From contig NZ_JACHMN010000003.1 in the NCBI RefSeq assembly GCF_014204945.1, positions 806,001-870,000 of the forward strand: 64,000 nucleotides of DNA. The letters are read 5' to 3'. Made by a program: the position numbers and the translations under genes. The notes below the pieces were generated by a model. The model was not told the origin of the DNA and searched no databases. It saw nothing but the letters and a program-made list of their open reading frames with translations. The DNA comes from Allocatelliglobosispora scoriae. GTDB lineage: Bacteria; Actinomycetota; Actinomycetes; Mycobacteriales; Micromonosporaceae. This document shows positions 9,083 through 16,868 of this stretch, piece by piece (the stretch's first letter is position 1; every line of letters starts with the position of its first letter).

Positions 9083-9354
9083 AGATCGTCGCAACTCTTG
9101 AAGAGTTGGTGCTAAAGCGGCGCCGGTCCCTCGTCACGCTTTGCAGCAAAGCGTGGCCTCCCATGAGGAGATGGGCACGCTTTGCTGCAAACCGTGGACC
9201 ACATCCGGGCGCGCTTTAGCACCAACTCTTGAAGAGTTGCGACGATCGGTGGGCGGCCGCCCACCGCCTCGGCCTGGATGATCGCGTTGTTTCCTGGAAA
9301 CTAGCCCCTCGCGCACCCTTCGAGCGCCCTGTTTCCGGGAAACAGCGCGATCAT
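9083..9354. repeat. cluster of palindromic repeats (families A, B and C)
   Basis: This gene-free stretch (8993-9380) is filled by short palindromes. Family A (CAACTCTTGAAGAGTTG) occurs at 9092-9108 and, in opposite orientation, at 9223-9239; outer flanks AAGATCGTCG and GTGCTAAAG match other copies, so the pair forms a large inverted repeat. Nested inside are two family B palindromes (CACGCTTTGC-N-GCAAAGCGTG) at 9135-9155 and 9176-9196, the second imperfect. A family C element follows at 9278-9354, with arms starting ATGATCGCGTTGTTTCC and ending in the near complement. No coding potential is credible here. Confidence 0.85.
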
Positions 9355-9380
9355 GGGGGGCAGCGGCGATGGAGCTCGGC

Positions 9381-10184
9381 TCAGGGGAAGGGGTAATGGC
9401 CCGGCAGAGCGAGCGCAGCAGGGCTGGTGGCGGTCAGGGTCGTGCCGTCGGAACGCCCGAGCAGCCAGGCGAGCAACGCGTGGCCCGGACCCTCGACGAC
9501 GAAGGCAGCCTCGGCCCGCTCGGCGGCGGGCTGCACGCTCGCCGGAGTGGTGGTCGTGTCGACGGACCAGCCGGTCGCCAGGTCGGTGCTCCACAGCAGC
9601 CAGGTCGTGGCCGGTGCCGGACGGTCGGCGGAGGCGCGCCCGGGCAGGCCGTTGATGATGATCGGCAGGGCCGCGCTGACGAAGTTGTCGGGCCAGTCGG
9701 TCGGTGCGTAGCCCAGATCGAGGTCCACGTGATGGATCTCGAGCTCCAGCCACCGCGAGGCGACGCCCATGAAGAGGGGTCGCAGCCCGGTCAGCGCCTT
9801 GGTGGGTGCCTGCCACAGCGACGGGTCCAACCGGTGCCAGGCCTCGGCGAGACGGGCGCCCGATTCGCGCAGGTCGGCGGCGAGCTCAGCGGCACTGCGC
9901 CCCGCACCCGCCTCGATCTCCGCCGCGCGTCCGGCCGCGCCGCCCTCGTAGGCCTCGACCACCTCGCCGCGCGATGCGGCCTCGGCGGTGCGGCGCAGCG
10001 AGTCGGCGTGCCGGGCGAGGTGGTTCAGCACATGGCCCCGACTCCAGGTCGGCAGCGCGGAATCGCCGCGGACCGTCGCGTCGTCGAGCAGATCGGCATG
10101 CGCCGACAGCCGCTCGGCGGAGTCTGCCGCACCCGCGAGCAGAGCGGGGAGAAGGCCGGCCGGGCCCGGGGCTGTCGTCGTCAT
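9381..10184 (-). CDS. maleylpyruvate isomerase-family mycothiol-dependent enzyme
   Basis: A 267-residue protein. It has the DinB-like N-terminal four-helix domain of mycothiol-dependent enzymes, with the metal-binding region TWSRGHVLNHLARHADSL and a later WLELEIHHVDLDLGY containing the second histidine pair. The C-terminal part resembles the MDMPI C-terminal domain. ATG 10184 has AGGAG 5 bases upstream and is preferred over GTG 10190. The family includes maleylpyruvate isomerase and many enzymes of unknown substrate that use mycothiol, consistent with an actinomycete host. It appears monocistronic. Confidence 0.85.
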   Translation of the reverse strand: MTTTAPGPAGLLPALLAGAADSAERLSAHADLLDDATVRGDSALPTWSRGHVLNHLARHADSLRRTAEAASRGEVVEAYEGGAAGRAAEIEAGAGRSAAELAADLRESGARLAEAWHRLDPSLWQAPTKALTGLRPLFMGVASRWLELEIHHVDLDLGYAPTDWPDNFVSAALPIIINGLPGRASADRPAPATTWLLWSTDLATGWSVDTTTTPASVQPAAERAEAAFVVEGPGHALLAWLLGRSDGTTLTATSPAALALPGHYPFP

Positions 10185-10251
10185 GGGCACTCCTCGCGGA
10201 TCACGTCGGCCACGATCCGATCCTAGGCGGGTCGGATCGGATGCGACAGCC

Positions 10252-10513
10252 TCAGTCGCGCAGGCTCGCGATGTGACGCATCTTGTTCGTCACATCGAGG
10301 ACCGCGACCGTGTAGGACTCGGCGGGCGTCGGCTCGACGGCGATCCGGCCCCGAGAGTCGGCGGCGAGGCCCGCCAGCGCGGCACGATGCGGACTCCACC
10401 GACCATGTTCGCCGCGTTCGACGATCGCGACCCGACGACCCGGCTTCGCGGCGACGGCGGCCTTCTGCCCGCCCGGGCCGGATCCGATGACAAGCACATC
10501 CACATCGCGCATG
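10252..10513 (-). pseudogene. remnant of a soluble pyridine nucleotide transhydrogenase (Sth)
   Basis: An 86-codon remnant. It begins like SthA ([17 protein letters not shown], the FAD Rossmann motif, then RRVAIVERG), jumps to a piece resembling the middle/late region ([12 protein letters not shown]) and then to the extreme C-terminus ([18 protein letters not shown]). Full-length Sth is about 465 residues, so roughly 80 percent is missing through at least two internal deletions. The frame stays open, but the NADP domain and redox-active cysteine pair are absent, so it cannot work as a transhydrogenase. Confidence 0.8.
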
Positions 10514-10694
10514 TCCCGGATCCGCGCGGGGCAGGCTAACGACGGACACCTATGGACGGGCAGAACGACGGCAGCCGGGCGGTGGCTCCCCACCCTGAAG
10601 AGGTCCGGGGGATATGGTGAGGGGCATCAACGAGCTACGGGCACGTCCTCACCATGCTTCACCGGGCCGACCTGCCCCCGGTGCGGGCGCGATC

Positions 10695-10723
10695 TTGCGT
10701 TTGCGCCCACTATGAGCTATTCT
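10695..10723 (+). promoter_or_regulatory. sigma-70-type promoter for rho
   Basis: TTGCGT at 10695-10700 and TATTCT at 10718-10723 are separated by exactly 17 bases, a good match to the principal sigma-factor consensus. It points at the Rho gene about 205 bases downstream. Confidence 0.65.
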
Positions 10724-10729
10724 CGTGGT

Positions 10730-10929
10730 GGACTTCCCTTGGAGTTGGCAATTGCCCCCAGGAGGTTCGATCCCTACCGGGCCGCATTCTCAGCTCGCCC
10801 GTCTCGTCCGCGCCAAGGCTGCTCGCCCGCGCTGAGTGCCATTCGACGGCACCCCGCCCCGCCAGCCCGCGCACCGCACCGTGGCACTTCAACGCCCGGG
10901 CGGCCCGTAACCCACACCAGGAGCAACTC
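10730..10929 (+). other. long 5' leader of rho
   Basis: About 200 bases separate the predicted transcription start from the TTG start of rho. The leader holds the palindrome GGCAATTGCC (10747-10756), an AGGAGG-like stretch just after it, and C-rich, G-poor segments of the kind Rho binds. rho genes are commonly autoregulated through such leaders; that it happens here is inference. No credible upstream peptide or N-terminal extension is seen. Confidence 0.45.
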
Positions 10930-12171
10930 TTGACCGAACTGGCAACGCGGCCGCGCAGCGACGCCGCATCCACCCCCCGGCGCAACACGCGCGGCAACAA
11001 CACCCGCCGCCCCGCCAGCCGGGCACCCCACAGCGCTCAGCCCCTCGTCGACGGCGAGGAGCTCATCTCGGTCGCCGGGATCCTCGACGTCCGCACCGAT
11101 CACGGCTTCATCCGGGTCGACGGTTACGCACCGGGTCCGGACGACATCTACCTCTCGGTCTCGCACATCCGCCGTCACGACCTGCGCTCCGGTGACCTCA
11201 TCACCGGCGCGGCCCGACCGGCCGGGCCCAGCGGTGACCGTCGCGACAAGCGCAACCCGCTGGTCCGGCTCGACACCGTCAACGGCAACCCGCTCGACGC
11301 GCTGCCCCGGCGAGCCGACTTCACGCAGCTGACGCCGCTCTACCCCCAGGAGCGCATCCGCCTGGAGACGACGCCGAACGTTCTCACGACCCGTGTGATC
11401 GACCTGCTGACCCCGATCGGCAAGGGCCAGCGCGCCCTGATCGTGTCGCCGCCGAAGGCGGGCAAGACGACCGTGCTGCAGGCCATCGCCCACTCGATCG
11501 CCACCAACTACCCGGACTGCCACCTGATGGCGCTGCTCATCGACGAGCGGCCCGAGGAGGTCACCGACATGCAGCGCACCGTGCGCGGCGAGGTGATCGC
11601 CTCCACCTTCGACCGGCCGCCGTCGGAGCACATCGCCGTCTCCGAGCTCGCCATCGAGCGGGCCAAGCGCATGGTCGAGCAGGGCCGCGACGTGGTCGTG
11701 CTGCTCGACTCGATCACCCGGCTGGGCCGCGCCTACAACCTGGCCGCGCCCTCCGGCGGCCGGACGCTCTCCGGCGGCATCGACTCCACCGCGCTGCAGG
11801 CGCCCAAGCGGCTCCTCGGTGCCGCCCGCAACATCGAGAACGGCGGCTCGCTCACCATCATCGCGACCGCCCTCGTCGAGACCGGCTCGGCCGGTGACAA
11901 CCTCATCTTCGAGGAGTTCAAGAGCACCGGCAACGCCGAGCTGCGCCTCATGCGCGCCATGGCCGACCGGCGCATCTTCCCGGCGATCGACGTCGACTCC
12001 TCCGGCACCCGCAAGGAGGAGCTGCTGCTCGGCCCCGACGAGCTCGCCCTGATCCGGCGGCTGCGCAAGGCCCTGCAGGGGCTCGACGGCAACCAGAGCG
12101 TCGAGCAGCTCCTTGACCGGCTGCGCAAGACCGGCAGCAACGCCGAGTTCCTGATGCAGCTGTCGCGATAG
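10930..12171 (+). CDS. rho: transcription termination factor Rho, short form
   Basis: A 413-residue Rho hexameric RNA helicase. The TTG start at 10930 has AGGAG 6 bases upstream. After about 30 Arg/Pro/Asn-rich residues comes the cold-shock-like RNA-binding domain (AGILDVRTDHGFIRVDGY, DDIYLSVSHIRRHDLRSGD), then the ATPase with Walker A SPPKAGKTTVLQAI (about residue 174), DERPEEVTDM, Walker B VVVLLDSITRLGRAYN and the late GTRKEELLL. It lacks the long N-terminal Rho_N plus Arg-rich insertion of typical actinobacterial Rho (600-700 residues). It is not beside the usual thr/prfA/rpmE neighbours, so it may be a second, divergent Rho; a genome search is needed to know. Confidence 0.93.
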   Translation: MTELATRPRSDAASTPRRNTRGNNTRRPASRAPHSAQPLVDGEELISVAGILDVRTDHGFIRVDGYAPGPDDIYLSVSHIRRHDLRSGDLITGAARPAGPSGDRRDKRNPLVRLDTVNGNPLDALPRRADFTQLTPLYPQERIRLETTPNVLTTRVIDLLTPIGKGQRALIVSPPKAGKTTVLQAIAHSIATNYPDCHLMALLIDERPEEVTDMQRTVRGEVIASTFDRPPSEHIAVSELAIERAKRMVEQGRDVVVLLDSITRLGRAYNLAAPSGGRTLSGGIDSTALQAPKRLLGAARNIENGGSLTIIATALVETGSAGDNLIFEEFKSTGNAELRLMRAMADRRIFPAIDVDSSGTRKEELLLGPDELALIRRLRKALQGLDGNQSVEQLLDRLRKTGSNAEFLMQLSR

Positions 12172-12241
12172 GCGGCTACGCCCAGGGTTTGTCAACTACA
12201 GGTTGATGACAGGACTTACGCTGCCCGGCTAGTTTCTGCGG

Positions 12242-13426
12242 ATGCGATGGCGCCGCGTGGTTGATGTCGGACTGGTCGCGTGGATGCTGCTGGCCGCGAT
12301 CCTGCAGGTCGCGTTCCACTTCTACGTGGGCGAACACTGGATCGACATCGACACACTTGGATATGTGCTGATCGTCGCCTTTAATCTGCCGTTGCTGGTG
12401 CGCCGCCGCGCCCCGGCGGTGACGCTGCTGATGGTCTGCGTCATCTCGACGATCTACCTTGCTCTCGGCTATTACCACTCGGTCGTGACTTTCCAGCTCG
12501 CGCTGGGGATCTTCTCCGTCGCGATGTACAAGCGACGGCGTACCTCGATCTGGCTCAGCATGATCGCGTTTGGCGTCCTCGCGTTCGCCCAGCACCGTCT
12601 GCCGTTGGAGCCACGTCTGTTCGGCTATGCCGTCGTCGGTCTGATCGCGGTCATCGCCTGGGCCTACGGCGACAGCACCGGCCGTCTCGCCGATCGGGGC
12701 CGCCAGCTCTCCCGGCTCAGTGAGCAGCTCCGCCGGGAGCAGCAGGAGCGCGCCCATCGAGCCGTCTCCCAGGAGCAGCGGCGCATCGCTCGCGAGCTGC
12801 ACGACGTGGTGGCACACCACATGTCGGTCATCTCCGTCCAGGCCGGCCTCGGTCGCTATGTGCTCAAGACCGATCCCGACACGGCCCGCGCCGCGCTCGA
12901 GGTCATCGCGGGGACGGCGCACGAGGCGCTGAGCGAGATGCGGCGCATGCTCGCCGTGCTGCGCGTCGCCGCCGAGGAACCGCAGTCGGACACCCCCTAC
13001 GACTCCGCACCCGGGCTCTCCCGACTGCCGGAGCTCCTGGAACGCGTACGCTCGGCCGGGGCCACCGTGGACATCGAGGTTCACGGCACCGAGGTCCCGC
13101 TCCCGTCGGGGCTCGGCCTCTGCGTCTACCGCGTGATCCAGGAGTCGCTGACCAACGTGCTCAAGCACGCCGACCCGCCGGTCGCCACGGTGGCGCTGCG
13201 CTGGCAGCCGCATGAGCTGGCGGTGACCGTGACCGACAGGGGCGCCCCGCTCGCGGAGGTCGCGGCCGATGCGGTCGGCGGGGACAACGGTGGCGTGGTG
13301 CGGCACGGGCTGATCGGCATGCGTGAGCGGACCAGGATCTACGGCGGCACGCTGCACGCGGGCGAGCGGCCCGGGGGCGGCTTCCAGGTCGCCCTGACCC
13401 TTCCGCTGGAGGAGCGCGTCACATGA
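12242..13426 (+). CDS. NarL/DesK-type sensor histidine kinase
   Basis: A 394-residue membrane kinase. The first 150 residues hold about five hydrophobic segments without a large extracellular sensor. A coiled region (LSRLSEQLRREQQERAHRA) leads to the HisKA_3 dimerisation domain, with phospho-acceptor His in RRIARELHDVVAHHMSVISVQAG. The HATPase_c domain follows, with the N-box QESLTNVLKHA and a Gly-rich GLIGMRERTRIYGG. It overlaps the downstream response regulator by 4 bases (ATGA), so the two are translationally coupled partners. The signal is unknown. Confidence 0.93.
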   Translation: MRWRRVVDVGLVAWMLLAAILQVAFHFYVGEHWIDIDTLGYVLIVAFNLPLLVRRRAPAVTLLMVCVISTIYLALGYYHSVVTFQLALGIFSVAMYKRRRTSIWLSMIAFGVLAFAQHRLPLEPRLFGYAVVGLIAVIAWAYGDSTGRLADRGRQLSRLSEQLRREQQERAHRAVSQEQRRIARELHDVVAHHMSVISVQAGLGRYVLKTDPDTARAALEVIAGTAHEALSEMRRMLAVLRVAAEEPQSDTPYDSAPGLSRLPELLERVRSAGATVDIEVHGTEVPLPSGLGLCVYRVIQESLTNVLKHADPPVATVALRWQPHELAVTVTDRGAPLAEVAADAVGGDNGGVVRHGLIGMRERTRIYGGTLHAGERPGGGFQVALTLPLEERVT

Positions 13427-14091
13427 CCGACATCATGGTGGTCGACGATCAGATCCTGATCCGGGCGGGACTCGTCGCCATGATCAAGGCCATGCCCGGC
13501 CTCACCGTCGTCGGCGAGGCCGCGACGGGCGAGGAGGCGGTCAGCGTCGCCGCCTCCGCCCAGCCGGAGGTGATCCTGATGGACATCCGGATGCCGGGTC
13601 TCAGCGGCATCGGGGCGACGGAGCGCATCCTCGCCGACGGCGGCGCCGCGCCGCCGAAGGTGCTCATCCTGACCACCTTCGACCTCGACGAGTATGTCTA
13701 CGCCGCGCTGCGGGCGGGTGCGAGCGGCTTCCTGCTCAAGGACACCAGCCCGGAGCGCCTCTTCGCCGCGATCACGGCGATCGCCGGTGGCGACATGCTC
13801 TTCGCGCCGACGGTGGTGCGCCGGCTGATCGAGGCGAACGCGCCCGCCGAGCGGCCGCTGAAACCGGCGCCCGCGCTGGACGTGCTGACCGGTCGCGAGC
13901 GGGAGGTGCTGCTGCTGGTGGCGCGAGGCCTCTCCAACGCGGAGATCGCGCTGGAGCTCTTCCTCAGCGAGGCGACGGTGAAGACGCACCTCAACCGGCT
14001 GATGAGCAAGCTCGCCCTCTCCAGCCGGGCGCAGGCCGTCGTCGTCGCCTACGAGACGGGCCTGGTGACCCCCGGCAACGCCCAATCATAG
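13423..14091 (+). CDS. LuxR/NarL-family response regulator
   Basis: A 222-residue response regulator. The receiver domain has the acidic pair in MVVDDQ, the phospho-acceptor Asp in VILMDIRMPG, the Thr in ILTTFD and Lys in FLLKDTSPE. The C-terminal LuxR-type helix-turn-helix reads LTGREREVLLLVARGLSNAEIA then ATVKTHLNRLMSKL. It is coupled by ATGA overlap to the kinase upstream. Targets cannot be deduced. Confidence 0.95.
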   Translation: MTDIMVVDDQILIRAGLVAMIKAMPGLTVVGEAATGEEAVSVAASAQPEVILMDIRMPGLSGIGATERILADGGAAPPKVLILTTFDLDEYVYAALRAGASGFLLKDTSPERLFAAITAIAGGDMLFAPTVVRRLIEANAPAERPLKPAPALDVLTGREREVLLLVARGLSNAEIALELFLSEATVKTHLNRLMSKLALSSRAQAVVVAYETGLVTPGNAQS

Positions 14092-14163
14092 ATTTTCGGG
14101 CATTTCCGAGGTTTGCCGAAATCGGGGGGTGACCAGCGACCTGGGGTTTTGTAAGATCAGCCG

Positions 14164-14850
14164 ATGATTACCCAGCTTGCGCCGCTGTGGCGGGCTCACT
14201 CGCACCCGCGGATCAAGATTGCGGTGCTCCGGGTGATCTGTGTGGTCGCCGCCGTCAGCGCCCTCACGGTCGGGGCCGAGGCACTGGCCGGCGTGCCGAT
14301 GACCTTCTGGGTGCTGACCTGGGTCGCCTGCTGGGTGCCATCGATGATCCTCCTCGCGCAGTGGGTCGGGGTCGACCTGCGGGCTCGCGACCTTCGGGCC
14401 AGGGAGATCACGGAGCAGGCCTGGAGCCCGGTCTATGCCGAGATGACGCTCTTCGACGCCGAGGCGAGCATCGTCGCCGTCGCGATCGCCGACCGCCACG
14501 CGGCGGTCGCCGGGCTGGGCGAGGAGATCCGGGCCGCGACGGCTCGGGCGGCAGCCCACCATCGGGCGGGTGACTTCGCCGCTCGCAACGTGGCGATCGA
14601 CGACGCGAGCGTGGCGATGGCGAGCTACGACGCCCTGCGCGCCGAGACCGAGGTGTCGACGGCGGCGATGCTCGCCTCCCTGGAGGAGCAGCGCACCAAG
14701 ATCCTCAAACTCCACGACGGCGCGACGACGAGCGTGGTCCGCCAGCTGGCCCGCAACGAGGCGGTGACCGCGCCCGCCCTCGTCTCCCTCTCCCTGATGC
14801 TGGACACGCCGCAGGATCCGCCACCGAAGTCGGGGTCGACGCCGCGTTAG
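14164..14850 (+). CDS. hypothetical membrane protein with long C-terminal helix
   Basis: A 228-residue protein of unknown family. Two hydrophobic segments lie near residues 20-40 and 48-68 (LRVICVVAAVSALTVGAEAL; WVLTWVACWVPSMILLAQWV). The rest is charged, Ala-rich and probably helical. The topology suggests a short hairpin in the membrane with a cytoplasmic helical domain. Its TAG stop (14848-14850) lies inside the flank of a family A palindrome, so the repeat has set or reset its 3' end. It is transcribed toward the CPT-like gene. Confidence 0.6.
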   Translation: MITQLAPLWRAHSHPRIKIAVLRVICVVAAVSALTVGAEALAGVPMTFWVLTWVACWVPSMILLAQWVGVDLRARDLRAREITEQAWSPVYAEMTLFDAEASIVAVAIADRHAAVAGLGEEIRAATARAAAHHRAGDFAARNVAIDDASVAMASYDALRAETEVSTAAMLASLEEQRTKILKLHDGATTSVVRQLARNEAVTAPALVSLSLMLDTPQDPPPKSGSTPR

Positions 14851-14904
14851 CACCAACTCTTGAAGAGTTGGTGCTAAAACAACTCTTCAAGAGTTGGTGC
14901 TAAA
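14847..14904. repeat. tandem pair of family A palindromes between convergent genes
   Basis: Two copies of the 17-base palindrome lie at 14854-14870 (centre G) and 14880-14896 (centre C), each flanked by TTAGCACC or GTGCTAAA. The convergent genes end within this element: TAG 14848-14850 on the plus strand, and TAG read from 14902-14900 on the minus strand. It is well placed as a bidirectional terminator. Confidence 0.85.
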
Positions 14905-15460
14905 CGATGTTCTGACACGCGGAGCGGAGGCGGGCGAACGCGCCGGGGGCCGCCGGGTCGCGGCCGGTGAGGTAATCGCGGATCTGGTGGGCGCACTCCG
15001 TGGGCGTCGACCTACCCGTGTCGCACTCCAGGTCGTAGTCGCCGTGCTGGTGGACGGTGGCCAACTGGGCGGCCGCCTGGCCGGGGGTGCGGTCGCCGCG
15101 GGCCAGCTCGCGCCGGGCCAGCTCCGCCGGCGGGCAGTGCACCCCGACGAAGACGACGTCGAATCCGGCCAGCACCGCCAGGCAGTCGGGGAGCCGCCAG
15201 GGCTCGCTGAGTACGTGATCGGCCACGACATCGTTGCCGGCCGCGGCCATCCCGGCGATCACCCGGTGGAAGCCCGCCCGAGTGCGCCGCAGCACCGCCG
15301 CGAGCTCGTCGGGGGAGAGCGCGGCGGTCGCGGGAACCGACCGCATCGCGCCGATCGCGTCCACGCCGATGTGGAAGAAGGGCCGGTCGAGGATCCGCAG
15401 CAGCTCCTCGGCGATGCTGGTCTTGCCGGAGCTGGAGACCCCGTTGAGCAGGATGATCAC
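14900..15460 (-). CDS. chloramphenicol phosphotransferase-like P-loop kinase
   Basis: A 186-residue P-loop protein: MIILLNGVSSSGKTSIAEELL is the Walker A region, followed by the FHIGVDAI segment, NDVVADHVLSEPW (catalytic Asp region), VFVGVHCPPAELARRE and ARGDRTPGQAA, all in the order seen in chloramphenicol 3-O-phosphotransferase (CPT). CPT phosphorylates the antibiotic, but most members of the family have unknown substrates, so resistance is not implied. The C-terminus and stop codon lie in a palindromic repeat. Confidence 0.8.
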   Translation of the reverse strand: MIILLNGVSSSGKTSIAEELLRILDRPFFHIGVDAIGAMRSVPATAALSPDELAAVLRRTRAGFHRVIAGMAAAGNDVVADHVLSEPWRLPDCLAVLAGFDVVFVGVHCPPAELARRELARGDRTPGQAAAQLATVHQHGDYDLECDTGRSTPTECAHQIRDYLTGRDPAAPGAFARLRSACQNIV

Positions 15461-15476
15461 GCTGCCATCGTCGCGC

Positions 15477-16868
15477 CTACCCGGCCCGCCGGTCCAGCTC
15501 GGCGTGGTCGAGCTTGCCGTTGGGGAGCCGGGGCAGCTCTGCGAGGAGTAGGAACCGGGTGGGGATCGCCGCGATCGGCAGCCGTTCGAGCAGGTGGGCC
15601 CGGATCTCGGCCCGGTCGACGTCGGCCTTTGCCACCAGCGAGGCGGTCAGCCGGTTGCGGCCCGCGGGGTGGCCGACACCGACGCCTGCCTCCTCGATCC
15701 CGGGGAACGATCGCAGCGCCTGCTCGATCTCGGCCCGCTCCACCCGCACCCCGCCGAGCTTGAGCTGGTGATCGGCGCGCCCGTGGAAGAGCAGCTCACC
15801 GTCGTCGCGCCGGGAGACGAGGTCGCCGGTGCGGTAGGGGCTCGGCTCGCCCTCGGCGAGGCCCGGCCCGGCGAGGCAGAGCTCGCCGACACCGTCGAGC
15901 GACGGGTCGAGCATGACGATCTCGGTGCCCGGGATCGGCAGCCCGATCGGCACGCTCGCCGCCTCGGCGTCGGCCGGTTCGCAGCGGTGCACGGTGCTCC
16001 AGACCGTGCACTCGGTGGGGCCGTACTCGTTGTGCAGCTCCGTGTCCGGCAGCGCGGCGAAGTGGGCCGCGACCAGGTCGGGCGGGCAGACCTCGCCCGC
16101 CACGATCACCGTGCGCAGCGACGCGAACTGCTCGGCGAGGCCGCCCCGCAGCGCCACGCCGTAGAGCGACGGCACCAGCAGCGCGTGCGAGGGCCGGTGC
16201 TCGGCGGCGAAGCGCCCGGCAGCGGCGAGGTCGGAGGGGCGCTCGCTGGGGATGACGATCGTGCCGCCGCACGCGAGCGTCCAGTAGATCCCGGCGACCG
16301 AGCTGTCGAAGGAGATCGATGAGCAGAGCAGGAAGCCGGTCACCGGCTCGCGATAGTGGGAAAGCCTCGCGGCCGTGGAGTAGGCGAGCGCCCGTGCCGA
16401 GATCGTGACCGGCTTGGGGTGCCCGGTGGAGCCGCTCGTGAAGCAGGTGTATGCGAGCCTTCCCCGGCGTACCCCCATGCGGGTTGGGGGTTGGTCTGCG
16501 GAGATGGGCGTCAGCGGCGCGCGCAGCCGGACCGTGAGGCCGGGCTCGCGGACCGTGACGCGCGCCCCGCTCGCCTCGGCCATGAGCTGCTGGCGCTCGT
16601 CCGGGAACGCGGCGTCGACCGCGACGTAGCGGGCGCCCGCGCGCAGGACACCGAGCATCCCGACGATCGCCCAGCGCGACAGGTGGGCGTGGACCAGCAC
16701 CGGTTCGTCGGCCGCGACCCCCGCCGCCAGCAGCGCGGCGGCGAGCCCGACCGAGAGCCGGTCGAGCTCCTGATAGGACAGAACCCCCGCCCGGTCCGCG
16801 ACGGCCGGGGCGTCGCCGGCGAGTCGCGGTTCCAGCAGGTCGAGAACATGCTCCGGGTACGCCGTCAC
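15477..16868 (-). CDS. stand-alone NRPS adenylation domain, candidate histidine-activating
   Basis: A 463-residue free A domain. The core motifs are TCFTSGSTGHPKP (A3), SFDSSVAGIYW (A4), HNEYGPTE (A5), PYRTGDL (A7), GRADHQLKLGGVRVE (A8) and LPNGKLD (A10). Hand alignment to GrsA gives the pocket D-S-A-L-I-A-E-V-W-K. I recall the bacitracin His pocket as D-S-E-L-T-A-E-V-C-K; six of nine variable positions agree, so L-His is proposed tentatively. The GTG start overlaps the condensation gene stop by 4 bases. It completes a split cassette with carrier protein, P450 and condensation protein, as in systems that hydroxylate a carrier-bound amino acid. Confidence 0.88.
   Translation of the reverse strand: MTAYPEHVLDLLEPRLAGDAPAVADRAGVLSYQELDRLSVGLAAALLAAGVAADEPVLVHAHLSRWAIVGMLGVLRAGARYVAVDAAFPDERQQLMAEASGARVTVREPGLTVRLRAPLTPISADQPPTRMGVRRGRLAYTCFTSGSTGHPKPVTISARALAYSTAARLSHYREPVTGFLLCSSISFDSSVAGIYWTLACGGTIVIPSERPSDLAAAGRFAAEHRPSHALLVPSLYGVALRGGLAEQFASLRTVIVAGEVCPPDLVAAHFAALPDTELHNEYGPTECTVWSTVHRCEPADAEAASVPIGLPIPGTEIVMLDPSLDGVGELCLAGPGLAEGEPSPYRTGDLVSRRDDGELLFHGRADHQLKLGGVRVERAEIEQALRSFPGIEEAGVGVGHPAGRNRLTASLVAKADVDRAEIRAHLLERLPIAAIPTRFLLLAELPRLPNGKLDHAELDRRAG

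Noticed and set aside
10654-10929. An N-terminal extension of Rho back to 10654
   Set aside because: The translated sequence does not resemble Rho, the promoter lies just upstream, and TTG 10930 has a good ribosome site.
14900-15460. A chloramphenicol resistance gene
   Set aside because: Only family-level similarity can be seen; most CPT-like kinases have other or unknown substrates.
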